Source: Solen grandis (taxonomy: Eukaryota > Mollusca > Bivalvia > Adapedonta > Solenidae). From it: 64,000 nucleotides of DNA. The stretch spans positions 65,596,108 to 65,660,107 of the forward strand of contig CM037782.1 in the NCBI GenBank assembly GCA_021229015.1. The letters run 5' to 3'. Both the position numbers and the translations under genes were made by a program. Shown piece after piece: positions 1 to 11,007 of the stretch; the first letter of the stretch is position 1, and every line of letters starts with the position of its first letter. Under the pieces are notes generated by a model, which was not told the DNA's origin, searched no databases, and saw only the letters and a list, made by a program, of their open reading frames with translations.

Positions 1-206
1 TGATTTATAGAGAATCTAACCTCTGAATAACAGCCAACCTGTGAACATATAGAGAATCTAACCTCTGAATAACAGCCAACCTGTGAACAAAGGCCAGGTA
101 CTGGATTCCAACGCTGAATTTATAGAGAATCTAACCTTTGAATAACAACCACTTCCAGATAAAGCCAGTTATATTATTTCCCTTCAGTGGCCTTTGTTCA
201 CAGGTT
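1..206. repeat. Short tandem repeat plus 19-bp inverted repeat
   Basis: The first 165 bases hold three partial copies of a unit containing GAGAATCTAACCTCTGAATA, two of them ending in CCTGTGAACA. Bases 78-96 and 188-206 are a 19-bp perfect inverted repeat (AACCTGTGAACAAAGGCCA and its complement), so the intervening DNA could fold back or be a small DNA transposon. A diverged relative with CTGTGAATAAAGGCCAGTG and GTGGCCTTTTT occurs at about 16440-16575. No protein is encoded. Confidence 0.6.
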
Positions 207-700
207 TTATTGTTTTTCAGTCATTTGGGCTTTAAATGAGATAGATATAGTGCTGCCTCAGTGTAATATCACAGCAGATTGATTGAATTTTTTAGTTTAT
301 CGTTGCTGTGACAGTATTTCAGTCATATAGCGATGTCCAGCTAATTACAGGTGGAGGAAGCCCCCGAATGCACTGAGGCATTCAGGTAGAACCACCGACC
401 TACCGCAGCCAGCTGGAAGGCTTCCTCACATGAAAATCCAAATGTCCCTGCCAGGATTCGAACTCACACAGTGAGGGGCTGAGTGAGTGTTAAAGTCAGG
501 GACTTTACCCTTTCAGCCATGGAGGCCCCCGATATCACAGCAGAGGAAAGTTGCAAAATACAGCACTCTGTCACATTATCCTGACACTGGACAAACCAGT
601 CTTGGAACAGAAAGTATATCAATACTATTTTCACTATTGGAATGCCGCAGCCAGGGGTCAAACCCACAACCACCCAGTACAGCAGTACTGATTACACTTA
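207..700 (-). mobile_element. Older tRNA-like SINE, interrupted by a younger SINE
   Basis: Bases 207-277 and 532-700 read as one element once the SINE at 278-531 is removed. It contains AGATATAGTGCTGCC, a motif also at 15607-15621, and a tRNA box-B-like stretch on the minus strand near 655-680 (GGGTCAAACCCACAACC on plus). A fuller relative lies at 15540-15785. Both limits are approximate because the copy is old and diverged. Confidence 0.45.
278..531 (-). mobile_element. tRNA-derived SINE copy A, full length
   Basis: This is a complete SINE on the minus strand. The tRNA-like head lies at the right (box A near CCATGGCTGAAAGGG, box B as GATTCGAACTC on plus at about 453). A conserved body follows, with CTAATTACAGGTGGAGGAAG and ACCACCGACCTACCGC, and the tail is at the left. 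It is flanked by a perfect 12-bp target-site duplication ATATCACAGCAG at 266-277 and 532-543, which proves retroposition and fixes its limits. The body resembles the V-SINE type described in molluscs (for example RUDI), but I have not aligned it. Confidence 0.88.
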
Positions 701-913
701 GCCAATCAGATCCCAGGACGGTTTTTCTAGGAAAATGTAAAGGAAGACAAAATCAGGATACTCCTGTTATTATCTCTTGTATTTTGATTTCAGCATGATA
801 TATAATTATAACAAATTTTGTCACTGGCTAAAACAGACTATTTTACAATATTGCATCTTCCTCAGAAGGCTGTACTTGGCCATATGATTTTTTTACCTTC
901 TTAGAAAACCTGT
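544..913. other. Non-coding, remainder of old SINE then unique AT-rich DNA
   Basis: After the old SINE head at about 700 there is no motif I recognise. The 103-codon open frame here runs through SINE sequence and is not a gene. Confidence 0.5.
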
Positions 914-921
914 GTTTGTGG

Positions 922-1593
922 TAGGGCTGAATTGAGTCTACTTTTGTTACCTGGGTACCCGTCATACTATTACCCGCAGGTACCTGGTTACCCGTGCAGA
1001 TGTAGTTATTGCAGAGAAAAATGATACAACCTGTAATAACTAACCATTTAAGTTTTTCATTTTAATATATTTTAATACAAGCGCTTAACAATAAGGACTT
1101 TGTACACCCAAAATACACCTATCTTGAGTGCTTAACCCTTTCCCTCATAGAGGATACCATGAAAAGACCTATGCGAACAGCATAAAACCAGATCAGCCTG
1201 CGAGTAACTCGCAGGCTGATCTGGTTTTATGCTGTTCGCTGCTTCTCAGTGGTCTGGTAATGAGGATTTTACAATTAAATTTGGTAAGGTTTGAGTTTGG
1301 CTTTCTGCAGATCAGGCTTTATGTGGTACCTATTGAGTGCATCAATATGAGTCTATAGGAGGGAAAGGGTTAAGAAAATATTTTCTTGACAAAATGTAGA
1401 TCAGTATAAAGGATATTATTATGATTTGGCAACTGAGGTATATATATAAATATATTATTTTTTATTTTTTTTATATAATAAAGAAAAGAAATAAATGACC
1501 CCGGATATCATGGGTAACTGGTAATATTTTTGTACCCGGGTACCGACAATTTTCTACCCGACCCGTGGGTACCTGGTACTCATTTCAGCCCTA
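922..1593. mobile_element. hAT-like MITE with 8-bp target duplication
   Basis: The terminal inverted repeats start TAGGGCTGAATTGAGT at 922 and end in the complement of TAGGGCTGAAATGAGT at 1593. The flanks are GTTTGTGG (914-921) and GTTAGTGG (1594-1601), an 8-bp duplication with one mismatch, as expected of the hAT superfamily. Subterminal TACCTGGGTACCCG repeats occur at both ends. There is no transposase, so it is non-autonomous. A second, smaller element (1132-1373) is nested in it. Confidence 0.8.
1132..1373. mobile_element. piggyBac-like MITE with central palindrome, copy 1
   Basis: The element is bounded by TTAA on both sides (1132-1135 and 1370-1373), with inverted ends CCCTTTCCCTCATA and its near complement TATAGGAGGGAAAGGG. 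TTAA duplications are the signature of piggyBac. The centre (1173-1239) is a perfect 67-base palindrome with one spacer base, reading GCGAACAGCATAAAACCAGA inward from each side. A second copy of exactly the same 242-bp length is at 31958-32199, and shorter relatives are at 32310 and 47928. Confidence 0.85.
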
Positions 1594-1601
1594 GTTAGTG
1601 G

Positions 1602-2567
1602 ACATATACCCTTAGTAGCAATCTTGGTTATAGATGGGACCCAAACCAGAAACTCCTTCTATGAAGAAATTGAAGTTGCAAAGACCGAAATGTCGTGGTT
1701 GAAGTTCTTAGTCATTTTACTATGAACTTGAAATTTATCAAAAATTTAATAAACATTATTAAGATTTCATAACATAGTAAGTTATAGTATATTATAAAAA
1801 AAATTTTTCTACAGATACATGTATCACAAATAAGCAATGTTTCTATTGAGAAAATAACAATTATGCATTTTCTAACCACAAAGCTGTAAAATAATTACAT
1901 GTATATAATTATGTACATGACCAGACATGTATATATAATGTACTACATACAGTATAATGGAATTCCAGAATCTTTTTTTTTTCATTCAATGCTGTTTTTT
2001 AAACCGGTGCTTACATCTTATACTAATCCTTTTCAATGGGTCATGGGTTGGACCAGTACTTTGTGTCTAGTAATTCAATAAGAGATTCATGACCCTAATG
2101 AAATAGGAACATACAACCCCCAGATCCACAGTTAAGTATGCTACCAATGGACTACAGTGCTATTTTTTGGCAGGTAGAAGGGTTGGAAAACTAAGTACAT
2201 ATTTCATCAAACTTCCATGTATTACTTATACATGTAGTTATTTTTTTTTAAATATGGAATTTAACACATGCGGGGTGAAGCCAAGCACAGGGTTAAGTAC
2301 CATATTAAAAAAAAAAAAGAACTATTTGCTGCTCAGCATTTGTCTCACTTTTATCACATAAGCCGCTGTGGCATCTTTGAAGTATGGCGATGTGAGCTCA
2401 TGTAACTGCTCTAAACAAACATATTTTTTTCACATAGCTTGGGCAAAATATGAAAATTTGTAATATTAAAATAAATTAATTTGAATTTTGACTGGAAAAA
2501 AAAGCTATTTCATTGGCTGTATAAGTGGGACAAACTGTATAATTTATGATGTTGAGAGGCACATACA
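1602..2567. other. AT-rich intergenic DNA, nothing recognised
   Basis: There are short poly-A and poly-T runs and several ACATGTA-type words. I see no splice-compatible coding exon, RNA gene or repeat border. The 60-64 codon open frames are no longer than expected by chance in AT-rich DNA. Confidence 0.5.
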
Positions 2568-3778
2568 AACAAGAGGGCCGTAAGGCCCTATATCGCTCAC
2601 CTGAGGGGTCTTGATGTATAGGCATTGAAGACAATTATAGCTTGTATTGAGGCTGTTTCGGTTAAAATTAACTAGTGCACTGTTAACCACCATGAAATAA
2701 AGTATATAACATAAAGAAAGATTAAAATTAGTATTTTATAAAGTCTTAACAGCTAAAATGGGACGTTTATGAAAAACGCATTTTGAATTTCTTTTTTATT
2801 GATAAAATAACAAAAGAACCTTGTAAAATAACAAAAGAACATTATAAAATATATTCACATAAAAAGGAACACATTATTGTAGAGGAGAATATATGAGATC
2901 AAGATTTGGTGTGGGGTCATTTATCACCGTAGGGCTATGATTTGAACAATCTTGGTAATGGTCCATTAGATGATGCTACAAACCAAATATCTAAGCTCTA
3001 GGTCTTCTGGATTCATAGGAGAAGATTTTCAAAGATATTCCTATATAACTCTATGTAAAACAAGTGACCTTGGTGTGGGGTCATTTATCACCGTTGGGCT
3101 ATGATTTGAACAATCTTGGTAATGGCCCATTAGATGATGCTACATACCAAATATCTAAGCTCTAGGTCCTGGTTTTGTAGAAGAAGATTTTTAAAGATTT
3201 TCCTATATAACTCTTTGTAAAACAAGTGACCCCTGGTGCGGGGTCATTTATCACCGTAGGGCTATGATTTAAACAATCTTGGTAATGACCCATAAGATAA
3301 TGCTACATACCAAATATCAAAGCTCTAGGCCTAATGGTTTCAGAGTATAATTTTTTTTAAAGTTTTTCCTATATAACTCTATGTAAAACAAGTGACCCCT
3401 GGAGCAGGGTCATTTATCACCTAAGGGCCATGATTTGAACAATCTTGGTAATGGTTCATTAGACAATGCTACATACTAAATATCTAAGCTCTAGGCCTTT
3501 TGGAGAAGAAGTTTTTTTAAGATTTCACTTTTAAAATCTATTTTTAGCTCCTGTGACCTAATTATGCAATGGACTGGAACCATTTGAACAACTTTGGTAG
3601 AGAGTCTGCCAAGGAACTTTCCTGCAAAATAATTTTGAAATTGGCCAAGTGGTTTAGGAGGAGAAGTCGTTTGAACGAAAAGTTGACGACAGACGCACGC
3701 ACGGACGGACGATGGACGACGGACAACGGGCGATCACAAAAGCTCACCTTGAGCACTTTGTGCTCAGGTGAGCTAAAA
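2568..3778 (+). mobile_element. Stem-loop-ended tandem-unit repeat, CTCACCTGAG family, copy 1
   Basis: The 5' end is AACAAGAGGGCCGTAAGGCCC, a small hairpin, followed by TATATCGCTCACCTGAGG. Inside are four diverged units of about 165 bp, each with CAAGTGACC, ATGATTTGAACAATCTTGG, CCAAATATCTAAGCTCTAGG and CCTATATAACTCTATGT. A GGAC/GACG-rich stretch (3690-3735) precedes a 3' hairpin AGCTCACCTTGAGCA / TGTGCTCAGGTGAGCT and a final TAAAAA. The terminal CTCACCTGAG and CTCAGGTGAG are also inverted repeats of each other. It is non-coding. Five other copies or fragments occur in the window. Confidence 0.8.
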
Positions 3779-3934
3779 ATATGAAAAACTGAAGAAAGGC
3801 AATATCCACATATTAAATATTTTTAATAAGCATTACTTTTTGATGATTCAGATTATTGTAACAAGTGCTGGTAGAACCGGTGGATACTCATCGAACTGCA
3901 CTTTGTCACTTGATGGGTACTTTAATTATTATAT

Positions 3935-4192
3935 ATACTATATGAGCTCCGGACAAAAATTAAGTATGAAAGATAACAAAGGGCAATAACTTCTGAATTA
4001 TGCAAAACAGAGTTAAGGTTCTTGTACAATGCACTTCTCCTCATTGAGATCTATCTACCTATGATCTTTCATGTTGATACCTCTTATAGTTTTTGAGTTA
4101 TGCTCCGAATAAAATTATGACGGATGGACAAACAGACTGAAGGGACGGACGGACAAAGCGGCAACTATATGCTCTCCCTTCCGGGAGCATAA
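3935..4192 (+). mobile_element. Stem-loop-ended repeat, ATGCTCCCGG family
   Basis: One unit begins near ATATGAGCTCCGGACAAAAA and includes GGGCAATAACTTCTGAATTATG and CATTGAGATCTATCTACC. It has GACGGACGGACAAAGCGGC, then the 3' hairpin TATGCTCTCCC TT CCGGGAGCATA followed by AGAA. A second copy lies at about 25080-25345 with the same order of motifs. Confidence 0.7.
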
Positions 4193-4587
4193 GAAGACTG
4201 TACATACATGTATATACTGCTAAAACAAAGAATAAAGGAGCTTACATACACCTTTATATTGCTTTATAATTTTTCTTTTAATATAACATTACCCAAAAAG
4301 TAACATCAACAGGGTATGTAGGATTTACACATATAAAATTTATTTAATAAAGAATATAATTATGAACACTTAATAATTCTCAACAAAATATTTACAAAGA
4401 CAGATAAGATGGGCACAAAGATAAAAATGAGAAAAAGCATAGTTCTATTAAAACAAATACTGCATAAGATACAAGGGAGGTAATGCAATGAAGATTTAAC
4501 AAATTTATAAATATCACACATTTAATGGAAACATTTACTGGACCTACCAAGTCATGACCTTACATGTAACCATAGGCTTATTTTTCA

Positions 4588-4841
4588 GGGGCCATCCTGA
4601 CCGAGAGAGAAAAGTCCCTGACTCAGCCACTCACTCACTCAGCCGTTCACCACATGGGTTCGAATCCCAGCAGGGTCATTCGGATTTTCATGTGAGGAAG
4701 CCTTCCAGCTAGCTTGCGGTAGGTCGGTGGTTCTACCCAGATGCCTCCGTGCATTCAGGGTCTTCCTCCAATTGTAATTAGCTGGACGTCGCTATATGAC
4801 TGAAATACTGTCGCAGCGACGGTAAACTAAAAAAATCAAAT
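4588..4841 (+). mobile_element. tRNA-derived SINE copy B
   Basis: This is a full-length plus-strand copy. The tRNA-like head contains GGGTTCGAATCCCAGC (box B, about 4656), and the body contains TTCATGTGAGGAAGCCTTCC and ends GACGGTAAACTAAAAAAATC. The target duplication is CTTATTTTTCA (4577-4587) against CTTATATTTCA (4842-4852), 10 of 11 bases. Confidence 0.85.
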
Positions 4842-4852
4842 CTTATATTTCA

Positions 4853-7558
4853 TCCAAGAATATGTCAAGTATAATGTCGGTTATACAAAACCGGAAACAG
4901 CTGTTTAAGCAGAATGCCATATGATAAAATATTAATCTCAAATGTGGCAATAAAAATGGAAATAATGATAGTATCAAAACATAAAAATAAAAATTTAGAT
5001 GCATTGTACGTATAAATACCTTTGTGACATTGAATCAGTATTGGCATGAAAAAAATCCCAGATCTTAAAGAAACATAATGACTTGTGTATGAGGCTGTAT
5101 TATGAAAAACATTTCTTTTCCAAAATGATTGTAATGAACATCTAACAAACAATCATGACAATAAAAAAATGGATCTATAAGCCACCTTGCGAAATAAACA
5201 ACAGTGTAATAATTAAACACATGTCACATACTTAAATTATTCTACCGGGTAGACAAAATACTATGTTCTATCTGTGAGATTAAATCTATATCACCTACAG
5301 TGTCAGTGATAACTCCTTTTTTTATCTATAATGGGTTATGTAAATTTGTAATTTTTCTACTTGCATCCATTTGTTTTCTTTTACATAGATTCATCCGCAT
5401 GTGAACAGGATTGAACACACAAAATGGTTCCATTCTTTCATCATCAGTTAGCATAAAATATAAAGAATATTTGTTTGTTTTGATCAGATATGGAATATAT
5501 CTCATTTTGCAGTGATACAATTTTAATGTTTTCATCATGTGTATTCATGACATATATTTCATATACAAAAAACAAAACAAAAACATATCTTTTATATACC
5601 AAAAGACTACTGTCATTTATTTTCATTGACATTAAATTTTTACAATATCATCCATATTTTAGAACAAGCATAAGGGAGCAAACATGTAAACTGGGTCTCT
5701 CATTTATTACTGTACATGTCGACGGATGAGAGTGAAACTAGGCTAAGTGTATATATGTATATATGCACTTTGCCTGCTTTCACTCTCACCCCTCAATATA
5801 AATATCAGATATATCTGCCATGCATGTAAATATAAGTGCGAAAAAACTCAGTTATCAAGAAATTTACTCCAAGGGCCTTAAATCCATTAAAAAAAAGCAA
5901 AATATAAATTTGAGCTTTAACTACATGTAATCATAGTACACTTATGGAAAATCAGTTCAGTGTCTCCAAACATGCACAATGTAAAAGGTTCTTCACTTTT
6001 GTTTGCCAATATAGATGGTTAAAACTACACTATCAGGTTTAGAAATCAAAGGTTGTGATATTAGGATTTAACATTGGTATCTAAATTAATATTTATTTTT
6101 TATTTTAAATGTAACAATAACAATGGTAAATGCATCCAATCTGCTGGGATTATAGGTCCAGGCTAGTACTAGCTATAATTTACCAGTCAACTGTTTTGTT
6201 CTATGTTTTATCTCGTGCATCATGTGCTAAACATGGATAAAATTTCCTTTGAAAAGGAAGGCTTGCCCAGTTTACTATCAATCGTCGTTTGTTAACCACC
6301 AGCTGTTTTTGTTCATGTCTTGGTCTCAGTATAATAGCCAAGTACTATCGAATGAACTTATCTTAAAGTCTGAATTTAGCTTTCAAGAATTGTTGGCACA
6401 TGTTATTTAATACTGTGTGTATATATGAAAAGATTGCATCATAAGTTTTATGCAGGTTTTTTTTCAAAAGAGTTGATTGCTACATCTGCTAAATTACAAA
6501 CCGGACTGTAAAGGCCAATATAATAATTAGGTTAATAATAATAAATGGTTTCCGGGTATGTGTTTTGCTACAAATCAAAGCAAAGTACCAGAATAAGCAG
6601 TGAATTGCTGATCACAGGGGTTCAAAGTTGTTTGGGGCGAATCATATTGAACTTCAAGCCCCTGTGTTCCTTCCCACAATTCATTAAAAATTTGGGAAAC
6701 TCGCATAGATTATGACGTGTACACAAACAGATAATCTTGGCTATCTGTCAAATGCAACATGTCCGAAAAAATACGAGAACAATAAGAGGGAATCACAAAT
6801 CCAAGTAAATTAATAGGCTTGTGCCATGGTCGTAAGCCAAATACGTACAAAAATGGATTAAATAATAAAATATGCATGGAAAAGTACATCATGCATGAAA
6901 TCATTTGACATTTGTCAATTTACAATGAACAAGAAAATGTTTCGGCATTTCTACAAAATTGTATGACCCAGAAAACCTTTGCGCTTCTAGACCAGCTAAG
7001 ATACTATTTTCCAGCTACTAAATGACTCAGTGTGATAAACCTGGTAAATAAAACATTAAATTTTTGGTCATAACCGAAATAGAATAAAAAATACTATGCT
7101 TTCCTCAAAACATGATATTTTGATATAACATCACATTAAAAACTAAAGTGACTAAAAATATGTAAAATATAACAATGAAATATTTTCAAATAAATATTTA
7201 ATAAATACATATATGTGTATGATAAATTAGATCCATATAAAAGATAAATATAATACTCTAATAAAATGCTGTATATCTTGCTTTTATTTATACCATTACT
7301 TGGGATTGTTCATACAATCTTAATAAAGGCCATTATCAGAAAATGATTAAGCAATTTTGGAATGTATAGAATGTGAAATGTTCATAAGATTTAAGAAAAC
7401 AGCATATGACTGGGGATTTAAACCAGATTTTGATGTCTAAGTATGAAGCACACCCACAGATAACCCTGTCAGAAAAAAAACAACAACAAAAAAACAAACT
7501 CCTCATTTCCTCATTCGGCAAGAATAAGTGAGAACTTCTTCATGTAAATTGAGAAATT
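4853..7558. other. AT-rich non-coding DNA with one long hairpin
   Basis: No exon or repeat border is recognised apart from an imperfect palindrome at 5728-5787. Open frames of 60-95 codons occur on both strands but have no recognisable domain. Confidence 0.5.
5728..5787. repeat. Imperfect palindrome around a TATATA centre
   Basis: The arms GAGAGTGAAA (5728-5737) and TTTCACTCTC (5778-5787) are perfect complements. The pairing extends inward through AGGC/GCCT and AAGTG/CACTT with bulged bases, around a TATATATGTATATATG centre. It could be the hairpin of a small mobile element or simply a cruciform-prone site. Confidence 0.55.
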
Positions 7559-7560
7559 TA

Positions 7561-8017
7561 AAGCAGCTTGTTCACAGAATTTGATTATTATTTGATACTA
7601 CGTCTATCATTATCCATCTACAGATGCATGGTCACCCAATGCAACCATCCGTGATTGTAAAAAAAAAAAGGTGGTTTCCTCATCATGATCAATAGTGTAA
7701 CGAACGGTATTGAAACTATAAAACCTATATTTAGATTTTATAATTTCATTTGCCATCACTTGATTGATCACATATTCACTTTTCGCACACGAGTTCACAT
7801 TACAGACTGAACTTACAAATCAACTACTCAAACCTGGTGAAAATGGTGAAAACATCATGATGCAGAATGTGTCATACATTACTGCAAGCAGTATCCGGGA
7901 TACCGTATTCTAAATTAAACCAATTTTGCCGAAGTGGCATTTATAATAGTGGAGGATGAGTAGAAAAAAAACACTTTTTTTTTTTATTTCTACCGATCAT
8001 CTGTGAACAAGCTGCTT
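7561..8017. mobile_element. TA-flanked MITE with 18-bp terminal inverted repeats
   Basis: It starts AAGCAGCTTGTTCACAGA at 7561 and ends in the exact complement at 8017. It is flanked by TA on each side (7559-7560 and 8018-8019), as in Tc1/mariner-type elements. There is no transposase frame. Internal words such as CATTCTGCATCATGATG and TAAACCAATTTTGCCGAAG have counterparts in a second, larger copy at about 18610-19322. Confidence 0.8.
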
Positions 8018-8019
8018 TA

Positions 8020-10300
8020 AGTCTTATGTAAGACTGGTTTACTATTCAGATATAGCAGATCTCAATGAGATTTTAAGCACAAACACAAATAAATAAAGCC
8101 ATCTTTGAAAATCTTGCCTCTGGATAATCCCTGCCAATATTGTTAAAGGATTAAATTCCTTCCATGGCTATGTCCATAAATCATAAACATTTCTTTTTCT
8201 TTTGTAAACTATGCATATATTCTACTGAACAATGAAAATTATGATTTTCCTCGACTTAAACGTAGAAGATCAGCATATTCAAAGGTCACTGATGAAAAAG
8301 TGGGTCGCTAATCCATTAATCTCCCAAGACTAAATATAAGACTGAGACTCAGGATTTTAAAATTTAATATAGTCCATCCCCTCTTTAATCCTTTACCTCA
8401 TGAATATTCATGTACAATTTTATGACTTGAATCTTATTAATTTACAGCATTCTCTTTGCCATGTGAGCTTCAATATTATGAGCTAACAGAGGAGATTGCT
8501 GAACTGAGTTATCTGATCTGGGCCTGCTCTCTTTAGCAAACGAAAGAAAGAAGAAGAAGATGAAGAAGAAGAAGAAGAAGAACTGCTTTCTTTGCCAATG
8601 AGTCAAAATAAGTCTTAAAAAAAGTAAAGAGTTAATCATAAATGTATGAAATAAAAAACAGGAAACACGTCAAATGATGCAAAACCAAGTATTCAAGTAT
8701 TGCTGGAGGCAAGCAAAACGATTTTCAGTAACAGTAAACTTGACCCTATTGACCTGAAAATTGATCAAAATTTTCTTCTTCCCATAAGGTATCCATCATC
8801 ATACCTCTGAAAGAAGTTATATGACAGAAACAAAAAATCTATTTTTAGTAACAGTGACCTTGACCCTATCATCCTGAAAATCAATTCCAGTCTTCCTCTT
8901 TCCATAAGGTATCTACCTACCAAGTATGAAAACTGTATCTCTATTCTAACAGGAGATATTTGATGGAAACAAAATGTTTGACGCCCACCCATTGATCTAC
9001 CCCATTCTATTAACCAGAACTTTCCTTGAAAACCTGGTTAAGAGAAACCAAACAATCTGACATGAATTCTACCAATCAAATTCCAAGCTGTATAATACTT
9101 TAATACATAAGGGGTGGATTTCACCATTATTGTGTTCCTATTAACAAATTACCAAATGTTTCATTTCTCTAACAAATATTAATACTTATTAAGGTAATAT
9201 TTTATCTCAACTTTGTCATGTACAAAAATATTTTGTAATAACAGGAATAGTGAAATGTGTTTTTATCTATTTAAAAGTTTAAGAATGACTAAATGCTAAG
9301 TATTGTTGCTGGAATTTGAGCTAAGTAATTGTTTCCTTTACTGTTGTAAGGAAATATAAAATAAGATCACTTAAAAAAATTGCATATCTTGGGTTTGAGA
9401 CTATGAGTTCAGGAGGATGATAAATTTTTGCCCTGAAGGTTAACAGAATGTGACACAAATGTTTTGATTTACCACATTTCCTCTTCATTATAATCAGCAG
9501 TTATACTAAAGGCTAAATATGCTTTAAAAACATCTTGAATTAAACCAGAGTGTTAAAACATCTCTACTTTCAATATTTTTTGGCTTACTAGACCGTTTTT
9601 ATGAAAAGAAACAATAAAAAAAACCATAGACTATTAAATCATATATTTTGTTTGTACTATCACAATATACATTACAGAAGAAAATCACCAAACCAGATGT
9701 CTTTAAACCTTATTCCTCTCCATTACAAAGGTTTTTTTTTGTAATAATTTTTACTCTTATTATTCTAAGTAAAAAAATAATACTTTAATCTGAATTTGCT
9801 TTTTCACTTTTTTTCTTTTGTTATTTTGAAGTATAATCCCTGTTCCAAATTTCGTAATCAAATCATTTTGGAGATTTCAGATTGGCCCCAATAATTTTAG
9901 ATTAACAAGGATCTACTGTGTATTGTCTACAAAAAAAAGGAAATTTTTTTTTTTTTTTTTATTTCAACAATGAATTGTTTTTCCTTAAAAAATAAAATTT
10001 GTTTGATAAATAAAATTATTAAAGAACAATAACAATTATCACAGCTCTCTGTTCATATGAAAACATACTTTGCTTTCAAGGAAATCAACAGTTTAACTTT
10101 TCATCTTTGCATATAACATCACTTTTGATCATTAAGGCAACAAATATTGCATAAAATGGAATTCTTCAACTTATTTTCACATTATTATCACTACCATGAG
10201 TATTTATAGGCAAGTGCTCCATTGATGTTTTTCGTATTTTTTTCACAGCCATGTTCCCTTTCTACAAAAAAAGGAAACTTCGTGGAAAACCTCAGGGATA
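8020..10300. other. Non-coding DNA with a two-copy tandem repeat
   Basis: Bases 8715-8965 hold two diverged units of about 125 bp. Each has TTTTTAGTAACAGT or TTTTCAGTAACAGT, a TTGACCCTAT word, CTTCC and CATAAGGTATC. An imperfect GAA run occurs at 8550-8580. The rest shows nothing I recognise. Confidence 0.5.
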
Positions 10301-10698
10301 TAAAACCTAGAGCCATCACTGAAAGTGATTAATACCCTCCACTACCTTGCTATTTGTCAGTCATGAACATTTGGATGGTATTTATGAGCTGACTTTACCC
10401 CCCACAGTCCATGGCAATAATATGGTCCTGACATGCCCCATCCAAACAAAGTGAACATTTTGGAGAGTAATTTGAAAATCTTGCAATTCATGGAAAAGTT
10501 TAAGCCCAGACAGGCCTGTTGGCATTTATTTGGCCAAATGATCTGAAAATCTTCTGATCCTTCATCAGGTTAGAGCCTGGACAAATATTCAGAACAAACG
10601 GGGTGACAGATGGACAAAGTGATTCCTATATCCCCTTTGGGTAAAAAAAAAAACGACAACAATATGCCCCACCGCCCCCATTGATTCGGGGCATAAAA
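10300..10698 (+). mobile_element. Stem-loop-ended repeats, degenerate pair
   Basis: Bases 10307-10640 start CTAGAGCCATCACTGAAAGT, as does the element at 36581. They end GATTCCTATATCCCCTTTGGGTAAAA, a worn 3' hairpin of the ATACCCCCCACA family. Immediately after, AATATGCCCCACCGCCCCC / GGGGCATAAAAA (10658-10698) is the 3' end of a related family with ATGCCCC/GGGGCAT arms. Both are in plus orientation. Confidence 0.55.
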
Positions 10699-11007
10699 AC
10701 ATTAAGTGTATATCCTCAATAATTTTATCATGTACATGTACATATACCAGTAGGACATCATTTTTTAATCTTTTTTTTGGCATGTATTTAAAACCTTGTT
10801 TCAGAGCAAGATGTCTACTAATAATAAAATACTTTGCAATATCCCCTTCTGTCCCATGAGTTATAATAAAAATATTAATCACATATTTTCATTACTTGTG
10901 CTTACAGGTAATAATCTTACATCAAATAATTAAAAAAGAATCTTACAGTAATGAGAATAAATATCAATTAATATGAAAAACAAAAGAACCACTAGCAGTA
11001 GCGGAGG

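Noticed and set aside
8549..8582. GAA/AAG run as a coding low-complexity tract
   Set aside because: It is an imperfect microsatellite. The frame through it is poly-Phe on the other strand, with no neighbouring exon.
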